From Spirochaetia bacterium (lineage in GTDB: Bacteria; Spirochaetota; Spirochaetia; CADAEX01), in NCBI GenBank assembly GCA_017446885.1, contig JAFSOR010000001.1, positions 47,017-111,016 on the forward strand: a stretch of DNA of 64,000 nt. Direction: 5' to 3'. Positions 18,982-30,181 of this stretch are shown here, piece after piece. How positions within the stretch are numbered: the first letter of the stretch is position 1; every line of letters starts with the position of its first letter. Under the pieces are notes generated by a model, which was given only the letters and a program-made list of their open reading frames with translations, did not search any database and was not told the origin of the DNA. The translations under genes were made by a program, and so were the position numbers.

Positions 18982-19579
18982 TAAGATTGTAGAGTATTGC
19001 GGCGGTAAGACCCCATATGGTTATGCCGCCGTATTTATATACATAGATATTTCTTGAGCCGCCAGACCAGTTGTTATGGTACTTTTGGGGCAGCCCCAGC
19101 TCTTTGGCAGGAAATTCTCCAGTCTGGGTATAAGACTTAACTTTATAGATTTCTGGTTGGGTCTCCATGAAAAAGGATGATGGGACAGCGTAGAGCTCTG
19201 CCACCTCGACCGGGTTAGGATTTGTATCGGCTGTAGTTTCTATATCAAGAGTGCCTGCATAGACATGGATTATTGCATCGGTGTGCGATACTATGCAGCC
19301 GGCCTGGGCAGTTATATGAATTTTATCCCGGGGTATCCCCAGCTCCTCAGAAGCCTCCCGTATTGCAGTCTCTTCCGGTTTTTCGCCTTTCTCCACCATG
19401 CCGCCCGGAAAACAGATTTCCCCCGGCTGCCGTATCCCTTTGGCACGCAGCTCGAATAGAATAGAATCCTTTTCCTTGCCTAAGAAAGGAACCAGAACCG
19501 AGAAATGACTTTTAAGCCCTTCTCCTAGGATGAAGGGCTTGTCTGAAAGTGAATTTAAAAGTGAATTATAAAAGTTCAA
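18968..19579 (-). CDS. NUDIX hydrolase (CoA-pyrophosphatase-like)
   Basis: 203 residues with a full NUDIX box: [20 protein letters not shown] then ELGI (G...E...REASEELG), preceded by [11 protein letters not shown], a pattern of the CoA pyrophosphatase (NudL-like) subgroup. The start is TTG at 19579, 2 bp after the upstream gene; no good ribosome-binding site is seen, so a slightly different start is possible. Substrate is inferred. Confidence 0.85.
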   Translation of the reverse strand: MNFYNSLLNSLSDKPFILGEGLKSHFSVLVPFLGKEKDSILFELRAKGIRQPGEICFPGGMVEKGEKPEETAIREASEELGIPRDKIHITAQAGCIVSHTDAIIHVYAGTLDIETTADTNPNPVEVAELYAVPSSFFMETQPEIYKVKSYTQTGEFPAKELGLPQKYHNNWSGGSRNIYVYKYGGITIWGLTAAILYNLISLV

Positions 19580-19581
19580 AA

Positions 19582-19875
19582 TCAGTCGCTGAAAGCGTTC
19601 TTGGCATCGTTCACATCTTTCTTGGCTTTGGCTTCGCCTTTCTTTTCCTCTGACTTAGCCTTGTTGCTTACCTGCTTGCCGGCGTCCTTGCCGCCTTCTT
19701 TGATTTCTTTTCCAGCCTTCTTTGTACCTTCTTTGATATCCTGACCAGCCTCTTTTACGCTCTCTTTAGTCTGGAGCCAGAACTTCTTCATCTTGCCTTC
19801 TTCGGAGAATGCAATTGCAGGTGTAAGGATAGAAAGTGTAAAGATTACAGTTATAAGTCCGATTAATTTTTTCAT
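19582..19875 (-). CDS. Exported Lys/Glu-rich helical protein
   Basis: 97 residues: signal peptide with hydrophobic core LIGLITVIFTLSILTPAIA (about 4-23), then a charged helix with 11-residue-like GTKKAGKEIKEGGKDAGKQ repeats resembling LEA/YtxH-type stress proteins. Periplasmic location is inferred. GGAG lies upstream of the ATG. No specific family assigned. Confidence 0.7.
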   Translation of the reverse strand: MKKLIGLITVIFTLSILTPAIAFSEEGKMKKFWLQTKESVKEAGQDIKEGTKKAGKEIKEGGKDAGKQVSNKAKSEEKKGEAKAKKDVNDAKNAFSD

Positions 19876-19904
19876 GATTATCTCCTTATGAGAAATAAAA
19901 AAGA

Positions 19905-19976
19905 TAGTCCCCAGGGGAGTCGAACCCCTCTTTTAAGAATGAGAATCTCATGTCCTAACCAATAGACGAGGGGACC
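19905..19976 (-). tRNA. tRNA-Glu (anticodon CTC)
   Basis: Folded by eye on the minus strand: acceptor GGTCCCC/GGGGACT with A73, D-arm GTCT...GGAC, anticodon stem TGAGA/TCTTA with loop TTCTCAT, T-arm AGGGG TTCGACT CCCCT. The CCA end is not encoded. All arms pair. Confidence 0.93.
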
Positions 19977-19986
19977 ATCAATTTAC

Positions 19987-20058
19987 CTGCCCGGTAGGGA
20001 CTCGAACCCCAAACGCAAGAGCCAGAATCTCGTGTGTTGCCAATTACACCACCGGGCA
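19987..20058 (-). tRNA. tRNA-Gln (anticodon CTG)
   Basis: Acceptor TGCCCGG/CCGGGCA with a weak U1-A72 pair and G73 as is typical of tRNA-Gln, anticodon stem CGAGA/TCTTG with loop TTCTGGC, and T-loop TTCGAGT. The CCA end is not encoded. It lies 10 bp upstream of tRNA-Glu and is probably co-transcribed with it. Confidence 0.93.
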
Positions 20059-20093
20059 AAGACAATTAACATTACATAATTGACGGATAATTG

Positions 20094-21668
20094 TCAACTG
20101 TTTTTATCTTTTAAAAAATTATAATAATAATCCAGGCTGTCCACCATAGCTTCCCAGGAAGCCTCGATTATGTTCTCCGAAACGCCTATTGTATCCCATT
20201 CCCGCTTCTTGTCGGTAGACCTGATAAGTACCCTTACCTTGGCCGCTGTGGCAGACTGAGGATCGTAGATTCTTACCTTATAATCTATAAGGGAGATTTT
20301 CTTGAGGAATGGGTAGAGCGGCTGAAGCGCCCCCTGCAGTGCCATGTTCAAGGCATCAACAGGACCTACGCTTATACCTGCCCCCATTACATTCTTGGTC
20401 CCTGTGGTCATGAATACCCTGGCTACTGTCTTGGCTGGGGATTCTCCTGTTTTAAACGACTCAAGATGATAGTTGTTAAGCTCCATGAATGGCTTGTACT
20501 TTTTAAGGGACTTTGCAATAAGGAGCTCGAACGATGCTTCGGCGGCCTCGTATTCATAGCCGGCAGTCTCTTTGTTTTTAAGGAGCTTAAGCACTTTCTG
20601 CACCTCGGGGCTGTCCTTCTTGAAGTCGCCAAACTTCTTCATCTTGGCAAGCACCGTGGATTTGCCCGAAAGCTCGGAAAGAAGTATCTGCCGGTAGTTT
20701 CCCACAGCAGACGAAGAGACATGCTCTATCAGGTTGCCTGATTTAAGGACAACATCGGTATGAAGCCCCGCCTTGTGGCTGAATGCTGCCTCACCCACAT
20801 AAGGCTGCCGCTTGTCTGGCAGTATGTTTGCAAGCTCGAAGAAGTAGCGCGATGTATGGGTCATAAGGTGCAGCCGGTCGGCAGCATTGACAGTGTTCAT
20901 GGTCTTAAGGCAGATATCCGGAGCCAGGACGCACAGGTTAGTGTTTCCGCACCGTTCTCCCCAGCCGTTTATGGTTCCCTGCACATGGTCTATGTTGTCA
21001 AATTCTATTGCAGTAAGGGAATTTGCCACTGCAGTTCCGCAGTCGTTGTGGAAATGGACTCCGATAGGTGGATATTTTTTAAGCTTTAAGTTTGAGAGTG
21101 TCTTATGCAGCTGCATAGGGAGGATGCCGCCGTTGGTGTCGCACATTACAAGCCGCACCGCCCCTGCCTGCACTGCGGTGTCCATAGTTTTAATGGTATA
21201 TTCCCTGTCTACCAGGAGGCCGTCGAAAAAATGCTCAAGGTCAAAGATGACCTTTAAGCCATGCTCGCTAAGATACTGCACCGACTGGAAGATTATCTCC
21301 AGATTCTCTTCGGGGTCTATCTTAAGAACTTTCTCGGCATGGGCTCTGGATGCTTTTCCTACAACTGTAACATATTCGGTCTCGGCCTTAAGAAGCGGCA
21401 GAAGATGAGGGTCTTTGTCAACCTTGGTCTTGGAATTTTTGGTAAACCCGAATGCGACAACCTTGGCATGGGCCAGATTGACTTTCTTCATCCGCTCGAA
21501 ATAAAGGGCATCTTTCTTGTTGGAAGATGGGAAACCCCCTTCGATAAAGTCTATCATCAGGTCATCCAGCTTGCGTGTGGCCAGAATCTTGTCTGCCAGG
21601 CTGAAGTTTATGTCTATTCCCTGGATTCCGTCGCGTAATGTGGTGTCGAACAGTTCTATCTTTTTCAT
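20094..21668 (-). CDS. cimA: (R)-citramalate synthase
   Basis: Condenses pyruvate and acetyl-CoA to citramalate, the threonine-independent route to 2-oxobutyrate for isoleucine. 524 residues; HMGL-like barrel with LFDTTLRDGIQG at the N-terminus, GVHFHNDCGTAVANSL (metal-binding HxH) and GTINGWGERCGNTNL, then a LeuA-dimer-type regulatory domain (about 390-520). This version matches the second citramalate-synthase type rather than LeuA. Its start overlaps the leuA stop by 4 bp, so the two are coupled. Confidence 0.9.
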   Translation of the reverse strand: MKKIELFDTTLRDGIQGIDINFSLADKILATRKLDDLMIDFIEGGFPSSNKKDALYFERMKKVNLAHAKVVAFGFTKNSKTKVDKDPHLLPLLKAETEYVTVVGKASRAHAEKVLKIDPEENLEIIFQSVQYLSEHGLKVIFDLEHFFDGLLVDREYTIKTMDTAVQAGAVRLVMCDTNGGILPMQLHKTLSNLKLKKYPPIGVHFHNDCGTAVANSLTAIEFDNIDHVQGTINGWGERCGNTNLCVLAPDICLKTMNTVNAADRLHLMTHTSRYFFELANILPDKRQPYVGEAAFSHKAGLHTDVVLKSGNLIEHVSSSAVGNYRQILLSELSGKSTVLAKMKKFGDFKKDSPEVQKVLKLLKNKETAGYEYEAAEASFELLIAKSLKKYKPFMELNNYHLESFKTGESPAKTVARVFMTTGTKNVMGAGISVGPVDALNMALQGALQPLYPFLKKISLIDYKVRIYDPQSATAAKVRVLIRSTDKKREWDTIGVSENIIEASWEAMVDSLDYYYNFLKDKNS

Positions 21669-23185
21669 TCCGATTCAGCCTCGCTGCTTATCTTTGATTT
21701 GTTAAGGGCATTCAGATATGCCTTGGCACTTGCCTCTATAATATTGGTGGAGGCACCTTTTCCAGAGTATTTTTTCCCGTCCACGTTGATTACAACCGAA
21801 GCTTCGCCAATGGCAAGACGTGTAGGGCTTACCGCCTGTATAAGGAATTCCTCCAGCTTGGAATGCATTCCAGTTACCCGGTCTATAGCGTTGAACACAG
21901 CCGATATAGGACCGTCGCCAATGGCTGCCTCCTGCTTTGTTCCGTTGGCATCCTCTATCTCCACAGTTGCGGTAGAAATTCCAGAGTTGCCAGAAAGGAT
22001 ATTGAAGTATTTCATCCGCATGGTGTCGGTCTTCTTGCCCAGCTCATCGTTGACAATAGCTATGATGTCCTCGTCAAAGACTTCGGTCTTGCTGTCGGCA
22101 GTCTTAAGGAAGACAGGATAGATTTTCTTGAATTCATCGGATGTAAGCTTGAAACCCAGCTGCCGTACCCGTTTCTTGAATCCGCTGAAGCCGGAATGGC
22201 GTCCCAGCACTATGTCGCTGTGGTCGCGTCCTATGGATTCGGGTGTCATAATCTCGTAGGTCTCCCTGTTCTTGAGAACGCCATCCTGATGCACCCCGGC
22301 CTCGTGCGCAAACACATTCTCGCCCACAACCGGCTTGTTCTTTGGAATAGGGTAGTTGATTGTATTTGATACAAGCCTTGATGTGTTGTAAAGCTGTTTT
22401 GTGTTTACTCCGGTTGAGAAATGGAGCATATCCTTGCGGACGTTGAACACCATGACCAGCTCTTCAAGAGAGGCGTTTCCAGCCCGTTCGCCTATTCCGT
22501 TCACTGTAACCTCGGCCTGGCGTGCTCCTGCCTGGATACCCGATATTGTGTTTGCTATTGCCAGTCCCATGTCGTTATGGCAGTGGACAGAGAGTATGAC
22601 TTTATCGATATTGGGCACATTCTCTTTTATAGCCTGGATAAGGGCATAGAACTCAGACGGAGTTGTGTATCCCACTGTATCGGGGATATTTATGATTCCT
22701 GCCCCTGCGTTTATAACTTTTTCAAGGACTTTATAAAGGAATTCCGGATTGCTCCTGGTCGCATCCTCGGGCGAGAACTCCACCTGGTCTGTGAACCTGC
22801 GGGCATAGCGCACCGCCTTTACAGCCATTGAAAGGACATCTTCCTCGCTTTTCTTAAGCTTGTACATCATATGGATAGGGGAGGTTGCTATAAAAGTATG
22901 GATTAGAGGATTTGCCGCACCCTTCAGCGCTTCAGCTGCTGCATCAATATCGGCAGGCAATGCCCTTGCCAGGGCCGATACACCGGTGCTGCGCACATTC
23001 TCGGCAATCAGCTTTACAGCTTTCATCTGCACTGGAGACGATATTGGGAAACCTGCCTCTATGTTGTCTACTCCGAGCTTTGCCAGCTGCTCTGCTATAT
23101 CAAGCTTCTGCTCGGGGCTCATCGCTGCCCCCGGAGCCTGTTCGCCGTCCCGGAGTGTGGTATCGAAAATCCTTATTCTTTCCAT
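21665..23185 (-). CDS. leuA: 2-isopropylmalate synthase
   Basis: First committed step of leucine synthesis. 506 residues: RIFDTTLRDGEQAPGAAM at the start, SVHCHNDMGLAIANT, NGIGERAGNASLEE, then the LeuA C-terminal dimer domain. It is first in the leuA-cimA pair, divergent from the SPOR gene across 57 bp. No T-box or leader peptide is seen in that short gap. Confidence 0.95.
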   Translation of the reverse strand: MERIRIFDTTLRDGEQAPGAAMSPEQKLDIAEQLAKLGVDNIEAGFPISSPVQMKAVKLIAENVRSTGVSALARALPADIDAAAEALKGAANPLIHTFIATSPIHMMYKLKKSEEDVLSMAVKAVRYARRFTDQVEFSPEDATRSNPEFLYKVLEKVINAGAGIINIPDTVGYTTPSEFYALIQAIKENVPNIDKVILSVHCHNDMGLAIANTISGIQAGARQAEVTVNGIGERAGNASLEELVMVFNVRKDMLHFSTGVNTKQLYNTSRLVSNTINYPIPKNKPVVGENVFAHEAGVHQDGVLKNRETYEIMTPESIGRDHSDIVLGRHSGFSGFKKRVRQLGFKLTSDEFKKIYPVFLKTADSKTEVFDEDIIAIVNDELGKKTDTMRMKYFNILSGNSGISTATVEIEDANGTKQEAAIGDGPISAVFNAIDRVTGMHSKLEEFLIQAVSPTRLAIGEASVVINVDGKKYSGKGASTNIIEASAKAYLNALNKSKISSEAESE

Positions 23186-23242
23186 AAAATCCTCGCTTGT
23201 TAAAAAGCGGTTTTTGCTTTATATTTATTATCGGAGAGTTAT

Positions 23243-24154
23243 ATGAAAAAATCAACTGCTTTTATTATATGTATTTTATTAGTATTGTGTGGTGGGTTCC
23301 TGGCTGCTGACGATGCTGCCAAGGAAGGCGATGCAGTCATGTGTCCGACCGGGCTTTTCCCAGACCGCGGCTATTACGGTGCTTCCGACTCCTTTGCTGT
23401 GGGCAGTATAGTCAAGGTGACAAACAAAGCCAACAGCAAGTCAGTTGATGTCTATATCGTGGACAAGTCCGATTCCTTCATGGTGCTCTCCTATGATGCG
23501 GCATTGAAGATAGGCATAAAGCGCAAGAACAGCTCCGAGGTGCAGGTTTCTGTAATCCGTGCTGCAAGTGTGGCTAAGCCGGAGAAACAGCAGGATAAGA
23601 TTGTCCCTGTGGCCAAGAAGAGCTACCAGCTTTTGCCCGATGGAGTTGAGGCTTCCAAGACTCAGGAACCAGCACAGACCCCGGAAAAAGCCCCTGCGGC
23701 TGCATCACCCGAGAAGTCGGCTCCTGCCCCAGAACCTGCCCAGGCTCAGAAGAGCTCCCCGGCACCAGCTGTAAGGCCGGCTGCCACACCGCTGTCCAAG
23801 GATGACGAAGAAGCTGTGTTCGAAGATATAAAAGATAAGGTTGTGGCATTCATAGCAGCCGATGACGTTGACCAGGCTGCAGCCAGATATGTATCTGCCG
23901 ATACTGTGGGCAAGAGCCTTCCTAAGCCGGCCGGCACATTCTATGTGCAGCTGGGGTTCTTCTCAAGCCTTGATAATGCAGAGCAGATTGCCTACACTGT
24001 GCAGACAAGCTACCCGGTGCTTATTGTAAGCAAAGAGATGTCCACCTATGTGGGCTACCGTGTGCTTGCCGGACCAGTGCCACTTGAGGTCAAAGAGGAT
24101 GTCCTGGGCGATTTCCGCGATGCCGGATTCCCCGATGCATTTGCAAGCTTTTAA
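23243..24154 (+). CDS. Exported SPOR-domain protein with an RlpA-like N-terminal region
   Basis: 303 residues: signal peptide (about 1-22, hydrophobic IICILLVLCGGFLA), a double-psi-barrel-like segment (about 35-105: GYYGASDSFAVGSIVKVTN, VDKSDSF), a Pro/Ala-rich linker (about 110-195) and a C-terminal SPOR domain (about 228-303: FYVQLGFFSSLDNAEQIA). SPOR domains bind denuded septal peptidoglycan, so a cell-wall or division role is likely. The RlpA part is less clear than the SPOR part. The stop abuts the ligA start. Confidence 0.8.
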   Translation: MKKSTAFIICILLVLCGGFLAADDAAKEGDAVMCPTGLFPDRGYYGASDSFAVGSIVKVTNKANSKSVDVYIVDKSDSFMVLSYDAALKIGIKRKNSSEVQVSVIRAASVAKPEKQQDKIVPVAKKSYQLLPDGVEASKTQEPAQTPEKAPAAASPEKSAPAPEPAQAQKSSPAPAVRPAATPLSKDDEEAVFEDIKDKVVAFIAADDVDQAAARYVSADTVGKSLPKPAGTFYVQLGFFSSLDNAEQIAYTVQTSYPVLIVSKEMSTYVGYRVLAGPVPLEVKEDVLGDFRDAGFPDAFASF

Positions 24155-26206
<2,052 letters not shown>

Positions 26207-26251
26207 AAATCTTTCTGTTAGGACTTAAAATTAAAAGAAGAGGGTACTGCT

Positions 26252-26983
26252 ATGGATGAACAGCTTTATGAACAGATAAAAGGAAATATAGATCAGGTGC
26301 TGGAGCAGCTGGCTGCTTCTGCGGCAAAGGCAGGGCGCAAGGAAAGCGATGTGCGCCTTATGTGTGTGACCAAGACCAAGCCTTACGAATATGTGGATGC
26401 CGCATACAGGACAGGACAGCGTCTTTTTGGCGAGAACCGGGTCAACGAGCTTTCCGAAAAGTTTGCCAACTTCTACCCGGACGGCGAGGTTCACCTTATA
26501 GGACACCTGCAGCGGAACAAGGCCAAGGATGCCGTAAAATATGCATCTTCCATCGATTCTATCGACAAGTACGAGACCGCAGCAGCTGTCAACAAATACT
26601 GCCAGGAATTCAACAAGAAAATAGATATCCTGCTCGAATACAACACTGCAGAAGAGGCTTCCAAAAGCGGCTTTACATCCGAGGACGACTTCTTTGCAGC
26701 CATAGATAAAATAAGGGAGCTTCCATATATCAATATCCGCGGTCTTATGACTGTAGGACCTCTTTATGCCGACCTTGCGACACAGGAAGGACGCGATGCC
26801 GTGCGGGGTGCTTTCCGCCATCTGGTCAAGCTTTTCAATGCTGTGGATGTCCGCCATCCCGACCTTAAGATAAAGGAGCTTTCCATGGGCATGTCCTCAG
26901 ATTTTGACATTGCCATAGAGGAAGGGTCCACAATAATCCGCATAGGAACCAAACTGTTTGGAGAGCGCCAGTACAATATATGA
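26252..26983 (+). CDS. YggS-family PLP homeostasis protein
   Basis: PLP-binding TIM-barrel protein without known enzymatic turnover, involved in vitamin B6 and amino-acid homeostasis. 243 residues with VTKTKP (PLP Lys), FGENRVNEL, HLIGHLQRNKAKDAV, RGLMTVGP and LSMGMSSDFDIAIEEGST, all family hallmarks. Overlaps the next gene by 4 bp. Confidence 0.95.
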   Translation: MDEQLYEQIKGNIDQVLEQLAASAAKAGRKESDVRLMCVTKTKPYEYVDAAYRTGQRLFGENRVNELSEKFANFYPDGEVHLIGHLQRNKAKDAVKYASSIDSIDKYETAAAVNKYCQEFNKKIDILLEYNTAEEASKSGFTSEDDFFAAIDKIRELPYINIRGLMTVGPLYADLATQEGRDAVRGAFRHLVKLFNAVDVRHPDLKIKELSMGMSSDFDIAIEEGSTIIRIGTKLFGERQYNI

Positions 26984-27453
26984 GAAAGACCCTGGCTCTG
27001 CTTTTGATTCTTCTGTTGTCTCTGCCTGCCGGTCTCTTCGGAGCCGACAGCAGTTCAAGCAGCAGCAAGGACAGTGAGCTTGACAATGTTTACCCAGACC
27101 TTCTTCCAGAACCTTACGACCCCGACGAATATCCTTCTTGGACCAAAAAGACCCGCCGTTTTGTGGTAGTCTTTGTTGGAAGTTATCCTCTTTCTGTATT
27201 TTTCACCAAGCTGGGAATGGATTTTTACGACTGGGGATACCACGATTTCAGCTCCGAGTATTCTCCATCCATCTTAGGGGGCGGCGGCGACAAGAGCCGT
27301 AAGATGACAACCAAAGAGATAAAGAAGGTCACCCTGGCAGCTCTGGCTGTCTCTGGAGTTGTGGCAGTGGCAGACTTTGTCATCCAGGAGATAAAGGAAA
27401 ATAAGCGGGCCAAGGCTGCGGAAAAGAAATGGAAAAAATCGAACTCAAAGTAG
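26980..27453 (+). CDS. Hypothetical exported/membrane protein
   Basis: 157 residues: signal peptide (LALLLILLLSLPAGLFGA), a Ser-run, a middle segment rich in Tyr/Asp/Pro (YPDLLPEPYDPDEYPSWTKK), two moderately hydrophobic helices (VVVFVGSYPLSVFF and LAALAVSGVVAVADFVI) and a Lys-rich tail. Likely periplasmic or inner-membrane. Overlaps the next start by 25 bp. I do not recognise a family. Confidence 0.7.
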   Translation: MRKTLALLLILLLSLPAGLFGADSSSSSSKDSELDNVYPDLLPEPYDPDEYPSWTKKTRRFVVVFVGSYPLSVFFTKLGMDFYDWGYHDFSSEYSPSILGGGGDKSRKMTTKEIKKVTLAALAVSGVVAVADFVIQEIKENKRAKAAEKKWKKSNSK

Positions 27454-28352
27454 AGGCTCTGGAATCTCCTGTCCGGGCCGACCGCTATATAGCAGAGCAT
27501 GCCGGCATAACCCGCAGCCGTCTTAAAGGGGATTGCATCCTTCTCATAAACGGTAAAGAATCAAAGCTCTCAAAGAATGTGTCGGAAGGCGATGAAATAA
27601 GCCTTGAGCTTGCCGATGTAAAGGGGATAGAGGATATCGAGCCCCAGAAAATGGACTTTGATATCATCTACGAAGATGATAATGTCATAGTGATAAACAA
27701 GGAACAGGGGGTGGTGGTCCATCCAGCTGCCGGAAACTTTCAGGGTACTCTGGTGAACGGTCTTCTGGATTATGTGTCGGGGCTCGATGAAGAATTCGAT
27801 GATGATACAGTGCGCCCAGGCATTGTCCACCGCCTGGACAAGGATACATCCGGCGTAATAATCATAGCCAAGAATCCACAGACCCACGAATTCCTCTCAA
27901 GGCAGTTCCGCGATAAAGTGACCCGGAAGACATACATAGCCATAGTGCGGGGGCATCTTCCAAAAAAGCACGATATAATCGACACCTACATAGTCCGCGA
28001 CCGGCAGAACCGCAAAAAGTTCACAGTGCCCTCCGGCCCCAAAGGGAAACAGGCAATAACAGAGTATCAGGTGGAGAAGGAGTTCGGCAGCTACACATTC
28101 TGCAGGCTTTTTCCCCACACCGGGCGCACCCACCAGCTTAGGGTCCATATGCAGCATCTGAATGCACCTATTCTGGGCGACCCTGTCTATTCAAGGGCCG
28201 ACAGCAGGTTCCCTGGCGTAACCCTTATGCTCCATGCATCAAACCTTGAGATATTCATTCCAGGGGTGGAGACCAAAATGATGTTCGCAGCCCCTGTGCC
28301 CAAGCGTTTTGAGGAGGTTCTTGCAGAGCTTTCCAAGGGGGATGGGAAATGA
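27429..28352 (+). CDS. RluD-type 23S rRNA pseudouridine synthase
   Basis: 307 residues: N-terminal S4 domain (about 13-75) and a RluA-family catalytic domain with HRLDKDTSG, catalytic Asp137, plus PHTGRTHQLRVHM. Length and domain order fit RluD (large-subunit pseudouridines). Overlaps its neighbours on both sides, so it belongs to the operon 26252-28912. Confidence 0.92.
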   Translation: MEKIELKVEALESPVRADRYIAEHAGITRSRLKGDCILLINGKESKLSKNVSEGDEISLELADVKGIEDIEPQKMDFDIIYEDDNVIVINKEQGVVVHPAAGNFQGTLVNGLLDYVSGLDEEFDDDTVRPGIVHRLDKDTSGVIIIAKNPQTHEFLSRQFRDKVTRKTYIAIVRGHLPKKHDIIDTYIVRDRQNRKKFTVPSGPKGKQAITEYQVEKEFGSYTFCRLFPHTGRTHQLRVHMQHLNAPILGDPVYSRADSRFPGVTLMLHASNLEIFIPGVETKMMFAAPVPKRFEEVLAELSKGDGK

Positions 28353-28912
28353 ACCTCTATACCATATTCCAGCCCTACGAGGTGACAAATACATACCTTC
28401 TTAACCAGGATGGGGAAAAGAATGCAGTCCTGGTGGATCCAGGGCGCTTTGACCTTGATCTGCTTAAGCTGGTGGAAGATCATAACCTGTATATCTCGCA
28501 TGTGCTTCTGACCCACTCCCATATGAACCATATCCACGGCATCCCCACCCTTATGAAAATCTACGATGCCCAGATATACAGCATGAAAAGCTCTATCTTG
28601 GGGTTCAAGACCAACCTTATAACAGAAGAAACTACTTTCAGCCTGCCTGGAATGGAAGTTCATGCCGTCCCTGTACCGGGTCATTCTGACGATTCTGTCA
28701 TCTATATAATAGAGAACATGCTGTTCACGGGCGACACCCTTATGGCAGGCTACACAGGCCAGACTGCCGGGCTTTCGGAGCAGAAGGCCATGACTGCACT
28801 TATACGCAGGAAAATATTCGCTTTGGAAGGGGAATACCTCTTGCTTCCGGGCCACGGCTCGCCATCCACCCTTAGCGCAGAAAAAGTAAGCAATCTTCTG
28901 TTAAAAGAATAA
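28349..28912 (+). CDS. MBL-fold metallohydrolase with a substituted metal ligand
   Basis: Glyoxalase-II-like fold, 187 residues: T55-HSHMNH (usual THxHxDH), then VPVPGHSDDSV, FTGDTLM and LLPGHGSP. The Asp of the second-site motif is Asn60 here, so zinc binding at one site may be altered. It is last in the operon. Substrate unknown. Confidence 0.85.
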   Translation: MNLYTIFQPYEVTNTYLLNQDGEKNAVLVDPGRFDLDLLKLVEDHNLYISHVLLTHSHMNHIHGIPTLMKIYDAQIYSMKSSILGFKTNLITEETTFSLPGMEVHAVPVPGHSDDSVIYIIENMLFTGDTLMAGYTGQTAGLSEQKAMTALIRRKIFALEGEYLLLPGHGSPSTLSAEKVSNLLLKE

Positions 28913-29058
28913 AACTATGATTTTTTCTTATAATTTTATAGCCTAATTCACCTATTTTTTATCATAAATATCCAAAATCTCCAACTTTTTGATAAAATTT
29001 TCTTATTGCTTTTTCAAATTTTATTATAATGCTTTATTATGCAAATCATAAGATTTCC
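28913..29058. other. AT-rich intergenic region without a gene
   Basis: Nothing seen besides AT-rich runs before the TAXI promoter; no clear terminator hairpin after the MBL gene. Confidence 0.5.
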
Positions 29059-29087
29059 TTGACAAATATACCCCTCGGGATGACAAT
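29059..29087 (+). promoter_or_regulatory. Promoter of the TAXI gene
   Basis: Perfect -35 TTGACA (29059-29064), 17-bp spacer, GACAAT (29082-29087). The start codon follows 28 bp later with AGGAGGA. Confidence 0.7.
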
Positions 29088-29115
29088 TCAATTAACAAAT
29101 CTTTAGGAGGAAAGT

Positions 29116-30114
29116 ATGAAAAAAACATTGGTTGTCATCTTCCTGATCCTTTGTGTTTTACTAGTTTCTGAGACAGCATTTGCAAAAGGAAAGTCAGAAG
29201 AAGACGTAAAAGTTGTAATGGGAAGCTCAAGCTTGGGCGGAACATGGTATTCCTGCGCATGTAAGATTGGTGCAGTTGCAGAGCAGTATGGTGGACTTAA
29301 CATCACAGTCCAGGCTACAGGCGGTGGAGCAGAGAACATCAGACTTATGGCTCAGAACGAGGCTCAGATGGGTCTGGCAGAGCCAAGTATCTCTTATTAT
29401 GCATACAACGCTATAAATATTTTCGAAGGCGACCCGCATAAAGATATCCGCTTTATCACAGACCTTTATCCAAACGCTCTGTGCGCTATGGTAATGAAGA
29501 ACAGCGACATCAAGACATTTGCAGACCTCAAGGCACCTGCAGGTGGAAAGAAGAAAGGCTTCTGTTTCGGTTCTCCAGGATCTGGCGACGAGCTGGTATG
29601 GATCGAGGCTCTTTCCGGCTTTGGTATCACAAAAGATATGCTGGACTGGAGACCACTGTCCCATTCCGAGCGTGTAACAGCTTTCAAGGACCGCCAGCTT
29701 GAGTGCCTGGGTTTTGCTACAGCACAGCCATCAGGTTCCATTATGGAAGCTTCTGCACAGACACCTATCCGTCTGCTTGCTATCGGCGGCAAAGACCGGG
29801 AAAAGATTCTTAAGGAATACCCATGGTACGATCCGTACACAATCAAGGCTGGAATGTACAATGGCGTTGACGAGCCTGTTGAGACAATCAGTATCGGCGG
29901 CTACGTAATTGTAAACAAAGATATCCCAGAAGAATTTGTATACAAGGTTCTTACTTCCATGTATGGCGAAGGCCTTTCACAGGTTCAGGGCGTATCTGCT
30001 GGAACAAAGAGTGTAAGCCTGGAGACAGCTCTTGGCGGAAACAAAGATGGAAAGATTCTTCCATTCCACCCAGGTGCTGAGAAATTCTACAAAGAGAAGG
30101 GCATGATTAAGTAA
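29116..30114 (+). CDS. TAXI-family TRAP transporter substrate-binding protein
   Basis: 332 residues: signal peptide ending AFA, then the TAXI signature region (VKVVMGSSSLGGTWY, QATGGGAENIRLM, MGLAEPSISYYAY). Periplasmic capture of an organic acid or amino acid for a TRAP transporter is the usual role. The membrane subunits (4TM/12TM) are not in this window, so its partner is elsewhere. A saccharopine-dehydrogenase-like gene follows after 67 bp and may act on the imported substrate (inference). Confidence 0.9.
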   Translation: MKKTLVVIFLILCVLLVSETAFAKGKSEEDVKVVMGSSSLGGTWYSCACKIGAVAEQYGGLNITVQATGGGAENIRLMAQNEAQMGLAEPSISYYAYNAINIFEGDPHKDIRFITDLYPNALCAMVMKNSDIKTFADLKAPAGGKKKGFCFGSPGSGDELVWIEALSGFGITKDMLDWRPLSHSERVTAFKDRQLECLGFATAQPSGSIMEASAQTPIRLLAIGGKDREKILKEYPWYDPYTIKAGMYNGVDEPVETISIGGYVIVNKDIPEEFVYKVLTSMYGEGLSQVQGVSAGTKSVSLETALGGNKDGKILPFHPGAEKFYKEKGMIK

Positions 30115-30181
30115 TTAGTTCCCTTATGATTAATTATAAAGGAATTTAATAAAAACTATAAGGATTTAGGAGGCAGAAAGA

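Noticed and set aside
23186..23242. T-box or leader peptide for leuA
   Set aside because: Only 57 bp separate the divergent genes; no terminator hairpin or Leu-codon run is visible.
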